Positions 54,066 through 62,321 of a DNA stretch of 64,000 nucleotides are shown one piece after another. Source of the stretch: Chryseobacterium gleum (GTDB lineage Bacteria > Bacteroidota > Bacteroidia > Flavobacteriales_D > Crocinitomicaceae); NCBI GenBank assembly GCA_945862165.1, contig CAMAXI010000004.1:62001-126000 (forward strand), given 5' to 3'. The first letter of the stretch is position 1. Each line of letters starts with the position of its first letter. A program made the position numbers and the translations under genes. Under the pieces are notes generated by a model that searched no databases, was not told where the DNA came from, and was given only the letters and a program-made list of their open reading frames with translations.

Positions 54066-55316
54066 TTATATTTTATCAAAATAATCTAACATCTGTAAAG
54101 CATTGTCAAAGCTAGTTTTCCCAATATATTTTAAAAACATTTTTTCAGTAGCATGTCCAGTAATGTTAATTAATAATGGAGTTGGAATTTTACCATAAAA
54201 ATTTGATGCGAAAGACCTTCTGCAAACATGAGACGAAATTAATTTATATTTTGGAGCTTTAATAATTTTTGTAGCACCTGTTGATTCTGTTTTTTCTCTT
54301 CCAGTGATAATTTCGTTAATCTCTGCTTTTTCACAAACAATTTTAATGTATTGATTGAATTTGGTATCACTAATTTTGTGAGGCATACCATCTTCTATCA
54401 TATTTAAAGCTTTAGGTAAAAGAGGTATAGCTACAAGTTTCCCAGTTTTTTGTTGTTTCAATTCAATAATTTTCTTTCCCTGATACTCTTTGATATTTGA
54501 TTCGGTAATCGATAGTAGGTCACTAACTCTTTGCCCCAGTAAACAGCCAAGTAGAAGCCATTTCTGAGCGTTTTTTAGATAAGATTGCTCAAATACTGCA
54601 TCACTTATTTTTTGTTGTTCTAATTCAGATAAATAGATAATATTTTCTGGTTCTTTATTCTCTGAATAACTTTTAATTGCTTTTAATTGAGGGCTAACTT
54701 GAATTCCATTTTTTTCTGCATCAAGACATATTGTTTTTAAATTGTCAATGTTTTTCCCTTTATAATTTACTGAATAACCTATGTCGCTTAGCCATTTATT
54801 GAATTTATCTCTAAATGGAATATCTATTTCTCTAACAAGGTATTTTTTGTGTTTACTAGTTTCGTCTTCAAATCGAGTGAACAGATTTTTGAAAGTGATA
54901 AGTCCTTTTACTCTGTTTTGACCAAGACCTAATTCATTTTTTTGGTTCTTCTTGGTAGGAGCATCATCTATATATTTTTGAATATAGTTTGTTACAATAT
55001 CTAAATCAATAACAATTGTTTTTTTATTGTAAATATCAATTTTTAATTGAAGCCAGTTTCCATCTATAGGAATTCCATTTCCAAAATCATTATTATATGC
55101 AGTTTCGATATGTATTGTTAATTTATCAAGTTTTGTTTTTAAAGCTTTGGATTCTTCATTTTTTTGATTGGGAATACCCTTGGACTTATTCCAGTCTTTA
55201 GGATTGATTATGTGACCAGTTTTACGTTTTAGAACAGTTTTACGGTCTATTGAAAATCTAATGAATATATTTGCATTATCAGACGTACTTTGAAGCAGAT
55301 ATTTAATTGTTGCCAT
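54066..55316 (-). CDS. int: Tyrosine recombinase / integrase of the island
   Basis: 416 residues. An N-terminal arm-binding and SAM-like core-binding part precedes the catalytic domain, where Arg263 (GQRVSD), His363 and Arg366 (SSHVCRRSF), His388 (ITGHAT) and the nucleophile Tyr397 (LKYIG) form the complete RHRHY set. It integrates at tRNA-Leu: a 15-bp copy of that tRNA's end lies 176 bp upstream of the gene, and paired 10-bp repeats flank both ends. The size and arrangement are those of Bacteroidota mobile-element integrases. Confidence 0.92.
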   Translation of the reverse strand: MATIKYLLQSTSDNANIFIRFSIDRKTVLKRKTGHIINPKDWNKSKGIPNQKNEESKALKTKLDKLTIHIETAYNNDFGNGIPIDGNWLQLKIDIYNKKTIVIDLDIVTNYIQKYIDDAPTKKNQKNELGLGQNRVKGLITFKNLFTRFEDETSKHKKYLVREIDIPFRDKFNKWLSDIGYSVNYKGKNIDNLKTICLDAEKNGIQVSPQLKAIKSYSENKEPENIIYLSELEQQKISDAVFEQSYLKNAQKWLLLGCLLGQRVSDLLSITESNIKEYQGKKIIELKQQKTGKLVAIPLLPKALNMIEDGMPHKISDTKFNQYIKIVCEKAEINEIITGREKTESTGATKIIKAPKYKLISSHVCRRSFASNFYGKIPTPLLINITGHATEKMFLKYIGKTSFDNALQMLDYFDKI

Positions 55317-55356
55317 GAGGTATTTTTATTTTGTAAAGTTACAAAAACAGAATATT

Positions 55357-55377
55357 CTAGTCAACATTTAGTCAACC
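55357..55377 (+). repeat. Pair of integrase arm-type direct repeats (right)
   Basis: CTAGTCAACA (55357-55366) and TTAGTCAACC (55368-55377) are 11 bp apart, matching the pair at 33842-33862 in sequence, direction and spacing. Confidence 0.65.
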
Positions 55378-55491
55378 AATCATGAATTTGATTGAATCTA
55401 AATAAATCAAAATAAATAAAAGATATTTATTACCAGATGTTTAACTGTTTGTTTGTGTTTAATGGGGTTTAAGTAGATACGTAGGGCGTTA

Positions 55492-55506
55492 TCCCGCCTC
55501 GAGTAC
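55492..55506 (+). mobile_element. attR: Attachment site, right end of the island
   Basis: TCCCGCCTCGAGTAC is an exact copy of the tRNA-Leu 3' end at 33793-33807. The base before it differs from the tRNA (A in place of G), so this is the boundary of the shared core. Confidence 0.82.
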
Positions 55507-55513
55507 TGTGATT

Positions 55514-55541
55514 AAAACCCTTAGTGAAAACTAAGGGTTTT
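55514..55541 (+). terminator. Terminator, probably the original one of tRNA-Leu
   Basis: AAAACCCTTAGT and its complement with a GAAA loop, then a run of T. It begins 8 bp after the att core, the place where a terminator for tRNA-Leu would have been before the island entered. Confidence 0.7.
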
Positions 55542-55652
55542 TTGTTTTATACAAGTTTGCTTTCATAAAACAATTCCTTTTACGTACTCAATTCATATTA
55601 CCTAAGCTCCGTTTGCGGTAGAATTTTCAATCAAATATTTAAACTATATGAT

Positions 55653-55883
55653 ATGCAGTGGGAAGTACAAAATAATAGATTAACCAAGTTGTTTTCATTT
55701 GAAAATCAAACACAATTAGCAGAATTTTTTTTAAAAGTTGCGAAACACGCGGATAAAATTGGGCATCATCCAGATATCACTGTTTTTAAATGTAGTAAAA
55801 TGAAAATTGAGTTGTTTACGCATGATAAACAACAAATCACAGCATTAGATTATACAATCGCTGAATATATTGATTTACTATAA
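55653..55883 (+). CDS. phhB: Pterin-4a-carbinolamine dehydratase
   Basis: 76 residues. The active-site motif GHHPDI (37-42) and the conserved LFTHDKQQIT--D later on are family hallmarks. The enzyme dehydrates 4a-hydroxytetrahydrobiopterin to regenerate the cofactor of aromatic amino-acid hydroxylases. It is shorter than the usual 95-105 residues because the N-terminal segment is reduced. No hydroxylase gene is in view. It starts a plus-strand pair with the aminotransferase 33 bp downstream. Confidence 0.85.
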   Translation: MQWEVQNNRLTKLFSFENQTQLAEFFLKVAKHADKIGHHPDITVFKCSKMKIELFTHDKQQITALDYTIAEYIDLL

Positions 55884-55916
55884 TTTTTAGTAAATTAATA
55901 TATATTTTAGTACGAT

Positions 55917-57101
55917 ATGCAGCATAATCCTTCTTTGATAAAACCTTTGTTTTTATTGAATCCCGATATTATTTTTTTGAATTTCGGGTCTTTTGGTGCT
56001 TGTCCGCGCCCAATTTTTGAAGATTATCAAAAATGGCAGTTGGAATTAGAGTCGGAACCTGTTCAGTTTATAATTAATAAAGGATTAGTATATCTTAAAA
56101 AAGCTAGAGAATCTTTATCTAGTTACATTAACTGCTTACCCGATGAATTAGTATTCGTCGTAAATCCAACGTATGCGGTTAATACCGTTGCAAAAAGTTT
56201 AGATTTACAAGCAGGGGATGAGGTATTAACGACAAATTTAGAATATGGTGCTTCGGATCGCGCGTGGGATTTTGTATGTTCTGAAAAAGGAGCTACGTAT
56301 ATCCAACAACCGATAACACTGCCTTTAGTATCTAAAGAAAAGTTTTTGGAAGAATTTTCGGAAGGAATTACTGCAAGAACGAAGCTAATTTTTATTAGTC
56401 AAATTACTAGTGCTACCGGTTTGATTCTGCCTGTCAAAGAAATTTGTGGGCTAGCAAAAGAAAAAGGGATATTAACCTTTATTGACGGGGCGCATGTTCC
56501 AGGACAGATACCATTAGATTTACAAGAATTAGCAGCTGATTTTTATACAGGTGCTTGCCATAAATGGATGATGACACCAAAGGGTAGTTCATTTTTGATG
56601 GCTCGAAAATCAGTACAATCCTTATTAAAACCTTTGTCTGTCAGTTGGGGGTATAAAAGTATTAGTCCTTCGGATTCTCTATTTTTAGACCATCATCAAA
56701 TGACTGGTACTCGTGATTTTTCAGCGTTTTTGACAATACCTAAAGCGATAGAATTTATGCAGGATAATCATTGGTCGCAAGTGGCAATATCCTGTAATGA
56801 ATTGTTATTGAGAAATGCACGAAAATTTTGCGACTTACTTGGTTCACAACCTTTAGCTCCGTTAACTCACGCGTTTTTTGGACAGTTGTTTAGTATTCCA
56901 ATACGTACTAGTAATCCGATACAACTAAAGCATATTTTATATTCAGACTATAAAATAGAGATTCCTGTAACAGAGCAAAATGGTAATTATTTTTTGCGTT
57001 ATTCCGTGCAAGGCTTCAATTCTCAAGCAGATTTAGATGTGTTGTATAGTGCCTTAGAGCAGGTAATTGCAACTACGGATTTGATATGTACGGAGTGGTA
57101 G
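55917..57101 (+). CDS. Class V aminotransferase-fold PLP enzyme (isopenicillin-N epimerase-like)
   Basis: 394 residues. PLP-dependent enzyme of fold type I. FLNFGSFGACPRPI at the start and DGAHVPGQIPLDL, with the cofactor-holding aspartate, are typical. The Schiff-base lysine is Lys216 in GACHKWMMTPKG. Similar proteins include isopenicillin-N epimerases and cysteine desulfurase-like enzymes, but substrates vary widely and none is indicated here. No signal peptide. Confidence 0.8.
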   Translation: MQHNPSLIKPLFLLNPDIIFLNFGSFGACPRPIFEDYQKWQLELESEPVQFIINKGLVYLKKARESLSSYINCLPDELVFVVNPTYAVNTVAKSLDLQAGDEVLTTNLEYGASDRAWDFVCSEKGATYIQQPITLPLVSKEKFLEEFSEGITARTKLIFISQITSATGLILPVKEICGLAKEKGILTFIDGAHVPGQIPLDLQELAADFYTGACHKWMMTPKGSSFLMARKSVQSLLKPLSVSWGYKSISPSDSLFLDHHQMTGTRDFSAFLTIPKAIEFMQDNHWSQVAISCNELLLRNARKFCDLLGSQPLAPLTHAFFGQLFSIPIRTSNPIQLKHILYSDYKIEIPVTEQNGNYFLRYSVQGFNSQADLDVLYSALEQVIATTDLICTEW

Positions 57102-57120
57102 TTGTACGTGAAGCATAGGA

Positions 57121-57156
57121 GACGCAAAGCATAGAAGACGCAAAGCATTGCGTCTT
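57121..57156. repeat. Hairpin repeat between convergent genes
   Basis: GACGCAAAGCATA occurs at 57121 and again, with one change, at 57137. The second copy forms a 9-bp hairpin (AAGACGCAA with TTGCGTCTT, 57135-57156). It lies between the aminotransferase and lipoprotein stops and may serve as a terminator as well as being a dispersed repeat. Confidence 0.55.
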
Positions 57157-57500
57157 TACGTGAGGCGGTAGTTTGTAGCGTTTTTCAATTGTTCTTTAAT
57201 TGCTTCTTGGAATTTTTTCAATTCTTTTTTGGAAAGTTTGGAGACATCGAGTACAAAGGTAGTTTCCCCTTCTCTTCCATATTTTTTGGTGGTGTATGGG
57301 ATTGAAACTTTGTTTGCTTCGGTATAGTTTACGATAAATTCTTCTAATAATTTTTTTGCTTTAAAATCAATTCCAGCACCTTTACTGTAAAATTCTATTT
57401 CTACAAAATTCTGCTTGTTTTTAGGAGAAAGGATTGCACACGAAGAAAATACCCAAATGAATAGCGTTAGTATAGAATATTTCAAAAAAATGTTTTTCAT
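57156..57500 (-). CDS. Small lipoprotein of unknown function
   Basis: 114 residues. A lipoprotein signal peptide ends in VFSSCA, so Cys21 would be lipid-modified and the protein anchored to a membrane. The rest is short, mixed alpha/beta and Lys-rich, and matches nothing I recognise. Its start overlaps the stop of the upstream metalloprotease gene by 4 bp, so the two are co-translated and may work together. Confidence 0.7.
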   Translation of the reverse strand: MKNIFLKYSILTLFIWVFSSCAILSPKNKQNFVEIEFYSKGAGIDFKAKKLLEEFIVNYTEANKVSIPYTTKKYGREGETTFVLDVSKLSKKELKKFQEAIKEQLKNATNYRLT

Positions 57501-58771
57501 TCGTGATTTAGTATGAGTTTCAAGGAAGTGTTCAATTCTGCGTTTTGAAGGCGGATAAAATAAACTCCATTTGGAAGTTCTTCACAGTTGAGTAACATGT
57601 TATTTGTCGTTTTTTCAAACGTTTTAACCGTGTTTCCTAATAGGTCTACTAGAGCGATTGAAGCATTTAAACCTACATCGTTAGTAATATGAAGGTGGAT
57701 TGTTCCAGTAGAAGGATTTGGGTAAATTTCCAAATAATTAGGTAAGTCATTCTCTACTAAAGCTGCAGTAGAATAACCTTTTGAAGTGATAAGTTTAGAA
57801 CGATAGGTAGATAGCGCTGCTTTCATGCGTTCAATTTGACCAATTGTAAACATATTCATACATTCATCGGAAGTATAATCCATGTAATTCATGAACATTT
57901 CACCATGTACACTCGAGCCACAACTATTATTGGCTTTATATGGAAATATTGGACAATTACTGTTCGATGAATCTGCTGGTTCCGTGTCTGCGACCATGTC
58001 GTTGCCACATACAGCATCTCCCCAAATATGATATAGATTAAACCAGTGTCCAATTTCGTGGGTCGTAGTTCTACCTTGACTTGCATATTCATACCCATTA
58101 GTTCCAGCTGTACCAGAAGTTCCAAAAGCTTCATGACGAATCACTAAACCATCATATTCTGGGTAAGTATTTAATTCATCTGGAAAAATTGCAAAACCAA
58201 GTACATCGGAATCATTATCTAAATTAGCTACCCAAATATTTAAGTAGGAAGTAGGATCCCAGTTGTTTATTCCACCAGAACTTGTGAATTTAACATCTTC
58301 AAATTCTGCTTCTTTCCAAAAGTCTTTGCTTGTTTTAGTACGCGTAATCCCATTGGTAGGTTTTCCAGTTGGGTCTACGTTTGCCAACTTAAATTCGATT
58401 CCAGATGCAGCGCAATATTTGTAAAATGGGTGATTAACATCTAATTTATTCGTGTTTTTAAACCCAAAATCATCATTCAAAACTTGTAATTGCGATTTGA
58501 TTTGATCGTCTGAAATATTTTCAGCATCTAATTTGTAGAGAACATGTACTACCACAGGAACAATAATATTTGTTCTTTTTTGGTAAGTTTTGGTTTCAAT
58601 TATTTGTTGTAATACATGTTCTTTTTGCTCTAAAAGATTCTTTAGTGAAGGATTCTCTTTTATTTTTTCAGCTCTACTTTTTGCGGTATAACATTTTTCT
58701 TTTACTTGTGCTTGTAGGCTTGAAAAAGTTGTTGCTATTAGTAAGCATATTAGGAGTAATCGTTTATTCAT
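57497..58771 (-). CDS. Secreted M43-family metalloprotease with T9SS sorting domain
   Basis: 424 residues. A signal peptide ends LQAQ. The zinc site HEIGHWFNLYH (238-248) supplies three histidines and the catalytic Glu239; Asn245 takes the place of the usual Gly of HExxHxxGxxH, a common variant in Bacteroidota M43 (cytophagalysin-like) enzymes. The conserved Met-turn is MNYMDYTSD. The C-terminal 80 residues (LEIYPNPSTG, NGVYFIRL) are a type IX sorting domain. It would be exported to degrade proteins outside the cell. Co-translated with a small lipoprotein. Confidence 0.88.
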   Translation of the reverse strand: MNKRLLLICLLIATTFSSLQAQVKEKCYTAKSRAEKIKENPSLKNLLEQKEHVLQQIIETKTYQKRTNIIVPVVVHVLYKLDAENISDDQIKSQLQVLNDDFGFKNTNKLDVNHPFYKYCAASGIEFKLANVDPTGKPTNGITRTKTSKDFWKEAEFEDVKFTSSGGINNWDPTSYLNIWVANLDNDSDVLGFAIFPDELNTYPEYDGLVIRHEAFGTSGTAGTNGYEYASQGRTTTHEIGHWFNLYHIWGDAVCGNDMVADTEPADSSNSNCPIFPYKANNSCGSSVHGEMFMNYMDYTSDECMNMFTIGQIERMKAALSTYRSKLITSKGYSTAALVENDLPNYLEIYPNPSTGTIHLHITNDVGLNASIALVDLLGNTVKTFEKTTNNMLLNCEELPNGVYFIRLQNAELNTSLKLILNHE

Positions 58772-58846
58772 TTCTATTCGTTTTTAGAGAAACTTATTTT
58801 AAAGGTAAAAATAATTAAGTATGTATAAATCCTATTTCAGTCTTTT

Positions 58847-60076
58847 TTACCACTCCTCTTCTTTACCATCTTCTTTATTCGCGTCTTTGATTAATTTCTG
58901 CCAGTTGTAATTTCCATCTTCCGAATCTTTCAAGATATCTTGGTATTCTCCGTTCTCTAATTCGTAATGTTCGATGGCTTCTCCAGTGTATTCTTCAATT
59001 TCTGCAAGAAAAGGTTTTTCTTCTTTACTACAAAAAGCAAGTGCTTGCCCTTTTTTATTTCCACGACCTGTTCTACCAACGCGGTGTACATAATTTTCAG
59101 GATCTTCTGGTAAGTCATAATTAATTACATAGTCAACATCTGGAATATCAATACCACGTGCAGCTACATCGGTGGTAATCAACACCATGTTTTCGCCACT
59201 TCTGAAACGGTCTAATACTGCAAATCGTTCTTTTTGGTCTAAACCTCCGTGTAGGAATTCTGATTTTACCATGACCCTTTCCATCGCTGCAACTACGCGC
59301 TCAGCTCGGACTTTCGTACGCACAAAAACGACAAATTTAGAACCTTCGTATTCTTTTAAGGTATTTTCCAAAAAGAAACGCTTGTCGTCCATTTCCACAA
59401 AAACCACAGCGTGTGTAATATTTTTCGCGACTGGATTTTTAGGAGAAATTTGAATACGTATTGCGTTTCGAACTACAGAATATGCAAGTTCTTTAATTTT
59501 TTTGGTAATGGTTGCCGAAAAGAAAAGAGTTTGTCTTTTTGCTGGTATGTGTTTTAATAAATCGGTAATATCTTTAATAAATCCTAAAGCCAACATCAAA
59601 TCTGCTTCATCGATACATAGGATTTTTACATTGTCTATTTTTAGGTGTCCTTGCGAAACAAGGTCAAACATTCTGCCTGGAGTAGCAACCAATACATCTA
59701 CACCGTCATTTAGTTTTGCAATTTGTGGGTCTTGTTCCACACCACCAAAAATACACGCAGAAACTACTTTGGATCCCTTTCCGATTTTTTGAAATACTCC
59801 TGTAATTTGTAATGCTAATTCACGGGTAGGAGCGAGTACTAAACAGGTTATTCCAGGTGTTTTTTTATGCTTTTCAAAGCGGGTATTCAATAATTCAATG
59901 ATCGGAATTACAAATGCAGCAGTTTTTCCAGTACCCGTTTGGGCAATCGCTAATACATCCTCTCCACGAAGAATAGGATCGATTGCTTTAAATTGGATGT
60001 CGGTAGGTCTGTGATAACCCAACTCTTCCAATTGACGTTTTATAGTTGGGGATATGCGGTAATCTTCAAATTTCAT
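58847..60076 (-). CDS. DEAD-box RNA helicase
   Basis: About 409 residues from the ATG at 60076; the in-frame start 9 codons upstream is unlikely. All core motifs are present: Q motif (PTDIQ), Walker A AQTGTGKT, PTRELALQ, DEAD in CIDEADLML, SAT, then ARGIDIPD and HRVGRTGR in the second domain. It unwinds RNA using ATP, usually in ribosome assembly or mRNA turnover. The short acidic C-terminal tail shows no RNA-binding domain. Stand-alone gene. Confidence 0.93.
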   Translation of the reverse strand: MKFEDYRISPTIKRQLEELGYHRPTDIQFKAIDPILRGEDVLAIAQTGTGKTAAFVIPIIELLNTRFEKHKKTPGITCLVLAPTRELALQITGVFQKIGKGSKVVSACIFGGVEQDPQIAKLNDGVDVLVATPGRMFDLVSQGHLKIDNVKILCIDEADLMLALGFIKDITDLLKHIPAKRQTLFFSATITKKIKELAYSVVRNAIRIQISPKNPVAKNITHAVVFVEMDDKRFFLENTLKEYEGSKFVVFVRTKVRAERVVAAMERVMVKSEFLHGGLDQKERFAVLDRFRSGENMVLITTDVAARGIDIPDVDYVINYDLPEDPENYVHRVGRTGRGNKKGQALAFCSKEEKPFLAEIEEYTGEAIEHYELENGEYQDILKDSEDGNYNWQKLIKDANKEDGKEEEW

Positions 60077-60189
60077 AATGTAATCAAATAGATGATAGTA
60101 CAAAGATACGGTAATTTGAAGCGTGTTAAAACGAAATACGTCTAATAATAGTTATTGATAATTAGATACCAATGTCGTTGAAGGTGGTA

Positions 60190-62016
60190 TTATTCTAAAA
60201 TTTCATTTCTTAGACGCATTCTGTAATTTGTCAAAATTTTATTTTTAGATATAAATCCTTTGAATTCATTTTCAAATACAACCGGAACAAACCAATAATC
60301 ATTTACTTCCATAAATTTAAGTATGGTTTCCAGATTTTGATCTTTGGAGACAATATGTTTTGGAATTGTCATTAATTCACTAGCCATAATTTTTGTGTAC
60401 ATGGAGGTTTCAAACATTACATCTTTTATATTCTCAATCAATATAACGCCAAGAAATTCATTCGTCGAAGTGACAACAGGAAATATGTTTTTGCTTGAAT
60501 TTTTCATCAACATAACAATTTCGCCAAGGGTTTGGGAAGGAAGAATTTTATGGTAATTTGTTTCAATTAACGAATTGATGTCGATACTGGATAACACTTG
60601 TTCGTCTTTGTTTGAACTTATTATTTCCCCTGCTTCTGCAATTTTTTTTGTGTCCATCGAATAAGGTTCAAAATATTTTGAGATGGCAAAACTTATGGAA
60701 GATACGATCATGAGTGGGATCATTAATTCATAGCCTCCCGTAATTTCAGCAATTAAGAATATAGCGGTTAATGGAGCATGGTAAAGTCCACTTAATATCC
60801 CAGCCATACCAACGAGTGTAAAATTTCCTTCTGGAATGTCAAGGTCAAAAATAAGGTTGGTTAGGTGTGAAATTACAAAGCCAAGGTATGCGCCCATAAA
60901 TAGCGAAGGGGCAAAATTTCCGCCATTTCCACCACTCCCAAGTGTTAGTCCAGTGGCAATTGGTTTTAAGAAAATTAAAAATAAGAGAAAAATTACCAAT
61001 GACCATTCATTTAAGAAGTATGGTTTTAATATGCTGTTATTTAGCAGTTTAATTTCATTTCCGCCAGCTAGCCATTTGATGCTTTCATATCCTTCTCCAT
61101 AAAGGGATGGAAATAGAAAAATCAATAGTGCTAATAGCGATCCGCCAATTAATCCTTTTTGTAGTTTTTTAAATTTTAAGATTTGCATTTTTTGTTCAAC
61201 CCAATGGAAAATACGTGTATGGTAAACAGAAAGTAGGCCAGCTAGAATACCGAGTATAATGTACAATGGTAGGTTTTTGTAGTTAAATGCTTGTGTGGAA
61301 TGGAAAGACAAAAGGACATCTTGACCAAGAAATATTTTGGATATTAGGGTGCCACTCGCAGCAGCAATAATTAGCGGAATAAAAGCCGAAATAGTAACGT
61401 CTAAGGTTAACACTTCTAAAGAGAAAAGTACACCAGCGATTGGGGCGTTGAAGGCACCTCCGATACCTGCAGCAACTCCACAAGCAAGTAATAATGTTCG
61501 GTCTTTTTGGGTGAGTTTGTATGTGCGCGCAAAGTTGGAACCAAATGCTGCTCCCGTGATTACAATTGGAGCTTCAACTCCTGCGGACCCACCAAAACCA
61601 ACGGTAAGAGAACTGGTAATGATTTGGGAGTACATATGAATACGAGGTACTATGGAAGATCGTTTGTGGATAATGGTGAGTAGACCCGTAAGCCCTTTAA
61701 ACATTTTCTTCTTTCTAAAAAGGTAATTTGTGATGATGATAGAAAGTAGGATACCGGTAATCGGAAGTACGGCATAATAGATGTAGGAATGTACAATGCT
61801 ATTATCGTTGATTATTAAGAAGATATAATGTAATAATTGTTTTAGAATGACAGCAGCAAATCCTGCGGAAATACCGACTAAAATACTAGCAATAAAAATA
61901 AATTGACGATGCGACAATTTTGACTTGATAAATAAAATACTTTGATGTAAGAAAATTAAAAGGTTTCTTATTTTGTTTTTCAAACGTGTATAAATCATCA
62001 TCGTATTTAATTCCAA
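60190..62016 (-). CDS. ClC-family chloride channel/antiporter with CBS domains
   Basis: 608 residues. About a dozen membrane helices with the ion-pathway motifs GSAGVEAPIV, carrying the gating-type glutamate, and GSGGNGGNFAPSLFMG. A C-terminal cytoplasmic part (from about 480) has two CBS motifs that usually bind nucleotides and tune activity. It moves chloride, often in exchange for protons. An alternative Met at position 6 is possible as the start. A truncated response-regulator remnant lies upstream. Confidence 0.88.
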   Translation of the reverse strand: MELNTMMIYTRLKNKIRNLLIFLHQSILFIKSKLSHRQFIFIASILVGISAGFAAVILKQLLHYIFLIINDNSIVHSYIYYAVLPITGILLSIIITNYLFRKKKMFKGLTGLLTIIHKRSSIVPRIHMYSQIITSSLTVGFGGSAGVEAPIVITGAAFGSNFARTYKLTQKDRTLLLACGVAAGIGGAFNAPIAGVLFSLEVLTLDVTISAFIPLIIAAASGTLISKIFLGQDVLLSFHSTQAFNYKNLPLYIILGILAGLLSVYHTRIFHWVEQKMQILKFKKLQKGLIGGSLLALLIFLFPSLYGEGYESIKWLAGGNEIKLLNNSILKPYFLNEWSLVIFLLFLIFLKPIATGLTLGSGGNGGNFAPSLFMGAYLGFVISHLTNLIFDLDIPEGNFTLVGMAGILSGLYHAPLTAIFLIAEITGGYELMIPLMIVSSISFAISKYFEPYSMDTKKIAEAGEIISSNKDEQVLSSIDINSLIETNYHKILPSQTLGEIVMLMKNSSKNIFPVVTSTNEFLGVILIENIKDVMFETSMYTKIMASELMTIPKHIVSKDQNLETILKFMEVNDYWFVPVVFENEFKGFISKNKILTNYRMRLRNEILE

Positions 62017-62119
62017 TTTGTTTGATGTTGTTTTAACGATTAAATATCGCTTTTACAAATCTACTACTAATTGTATAGCATTCGATTTGACCTAACTATC
62101 AGTTATTAACTTTGTTTTT

Positions 62120-62245
62120 TTAACGTATTTTTCTTTGAAATTCTTCTCCATCATATATATAATCACACGTAATTGCATTATTTATGCAGAAAGTGGCGAT
62201 TTCTTTAGATAGAACTGAATCATCTTCTAGTAATAGAATTTTCAT
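62120..62245 (-). pseudogene. Truncated response-regulator receiver fragment
   Basis: MKILLLEDDSVLSKE and about 25 further residues match the start of a response-regulator receiver domain, including the acidic pocket, but the frame ends (TAA) after 41 residues. It ends before the phospho-acceptor aspartate and without a DNA-binding domain. No continuation is seen in the next bases. It looks like a decayed gene remnant next to the ClC gene. Confidence 0.6.
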
Positions 62246-62321
62246 TGTTATTATTTTACCAAAGTTGATATTAGTAACTTTAACAAATAAACGAAAATAA
62301 ACCATACCAATTTTTAATTTC

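Larger units (their letters stand above)
33793..55506. mobile_element. Genomic island of about 21.7 kb integrated at tRNA-Leu
   Basis: Bounded by 15-bp direct repeats of the tRNA-Leu 3' end. A tyrosine integrase lies at the right end and an excisionase-like HTH gene at the left end; both point leftward, so they would be brought together across attP in a circular form. Cargo is a type I restriction-modification operon with TIR and AlbA_2 proteins, a winged-helix protein with iteron-like repeats, three modular secreted paralogues and a serine recombinase. There are no phage structural genes and no conjugation genes, so it looks like an integrative island moved with outside help. Confidence 0.85.
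55317..55652. other. 336-bp gap holding attR and the displaced terminator
   Basis: Contains right-end arm repeats (55357-55377), the attR core (55492-55506) and a terminator hairpin (55514-55541). From 55507 onward the sequence is chromosomal. No coding frame that I support. Confidence 0.6.

Noticed and set aside
33793-55506. Island as a prophage or conjugative element
   Set aside because: No capsid, tail, portal, terminase, relaxase or type IV secretion genes seen.
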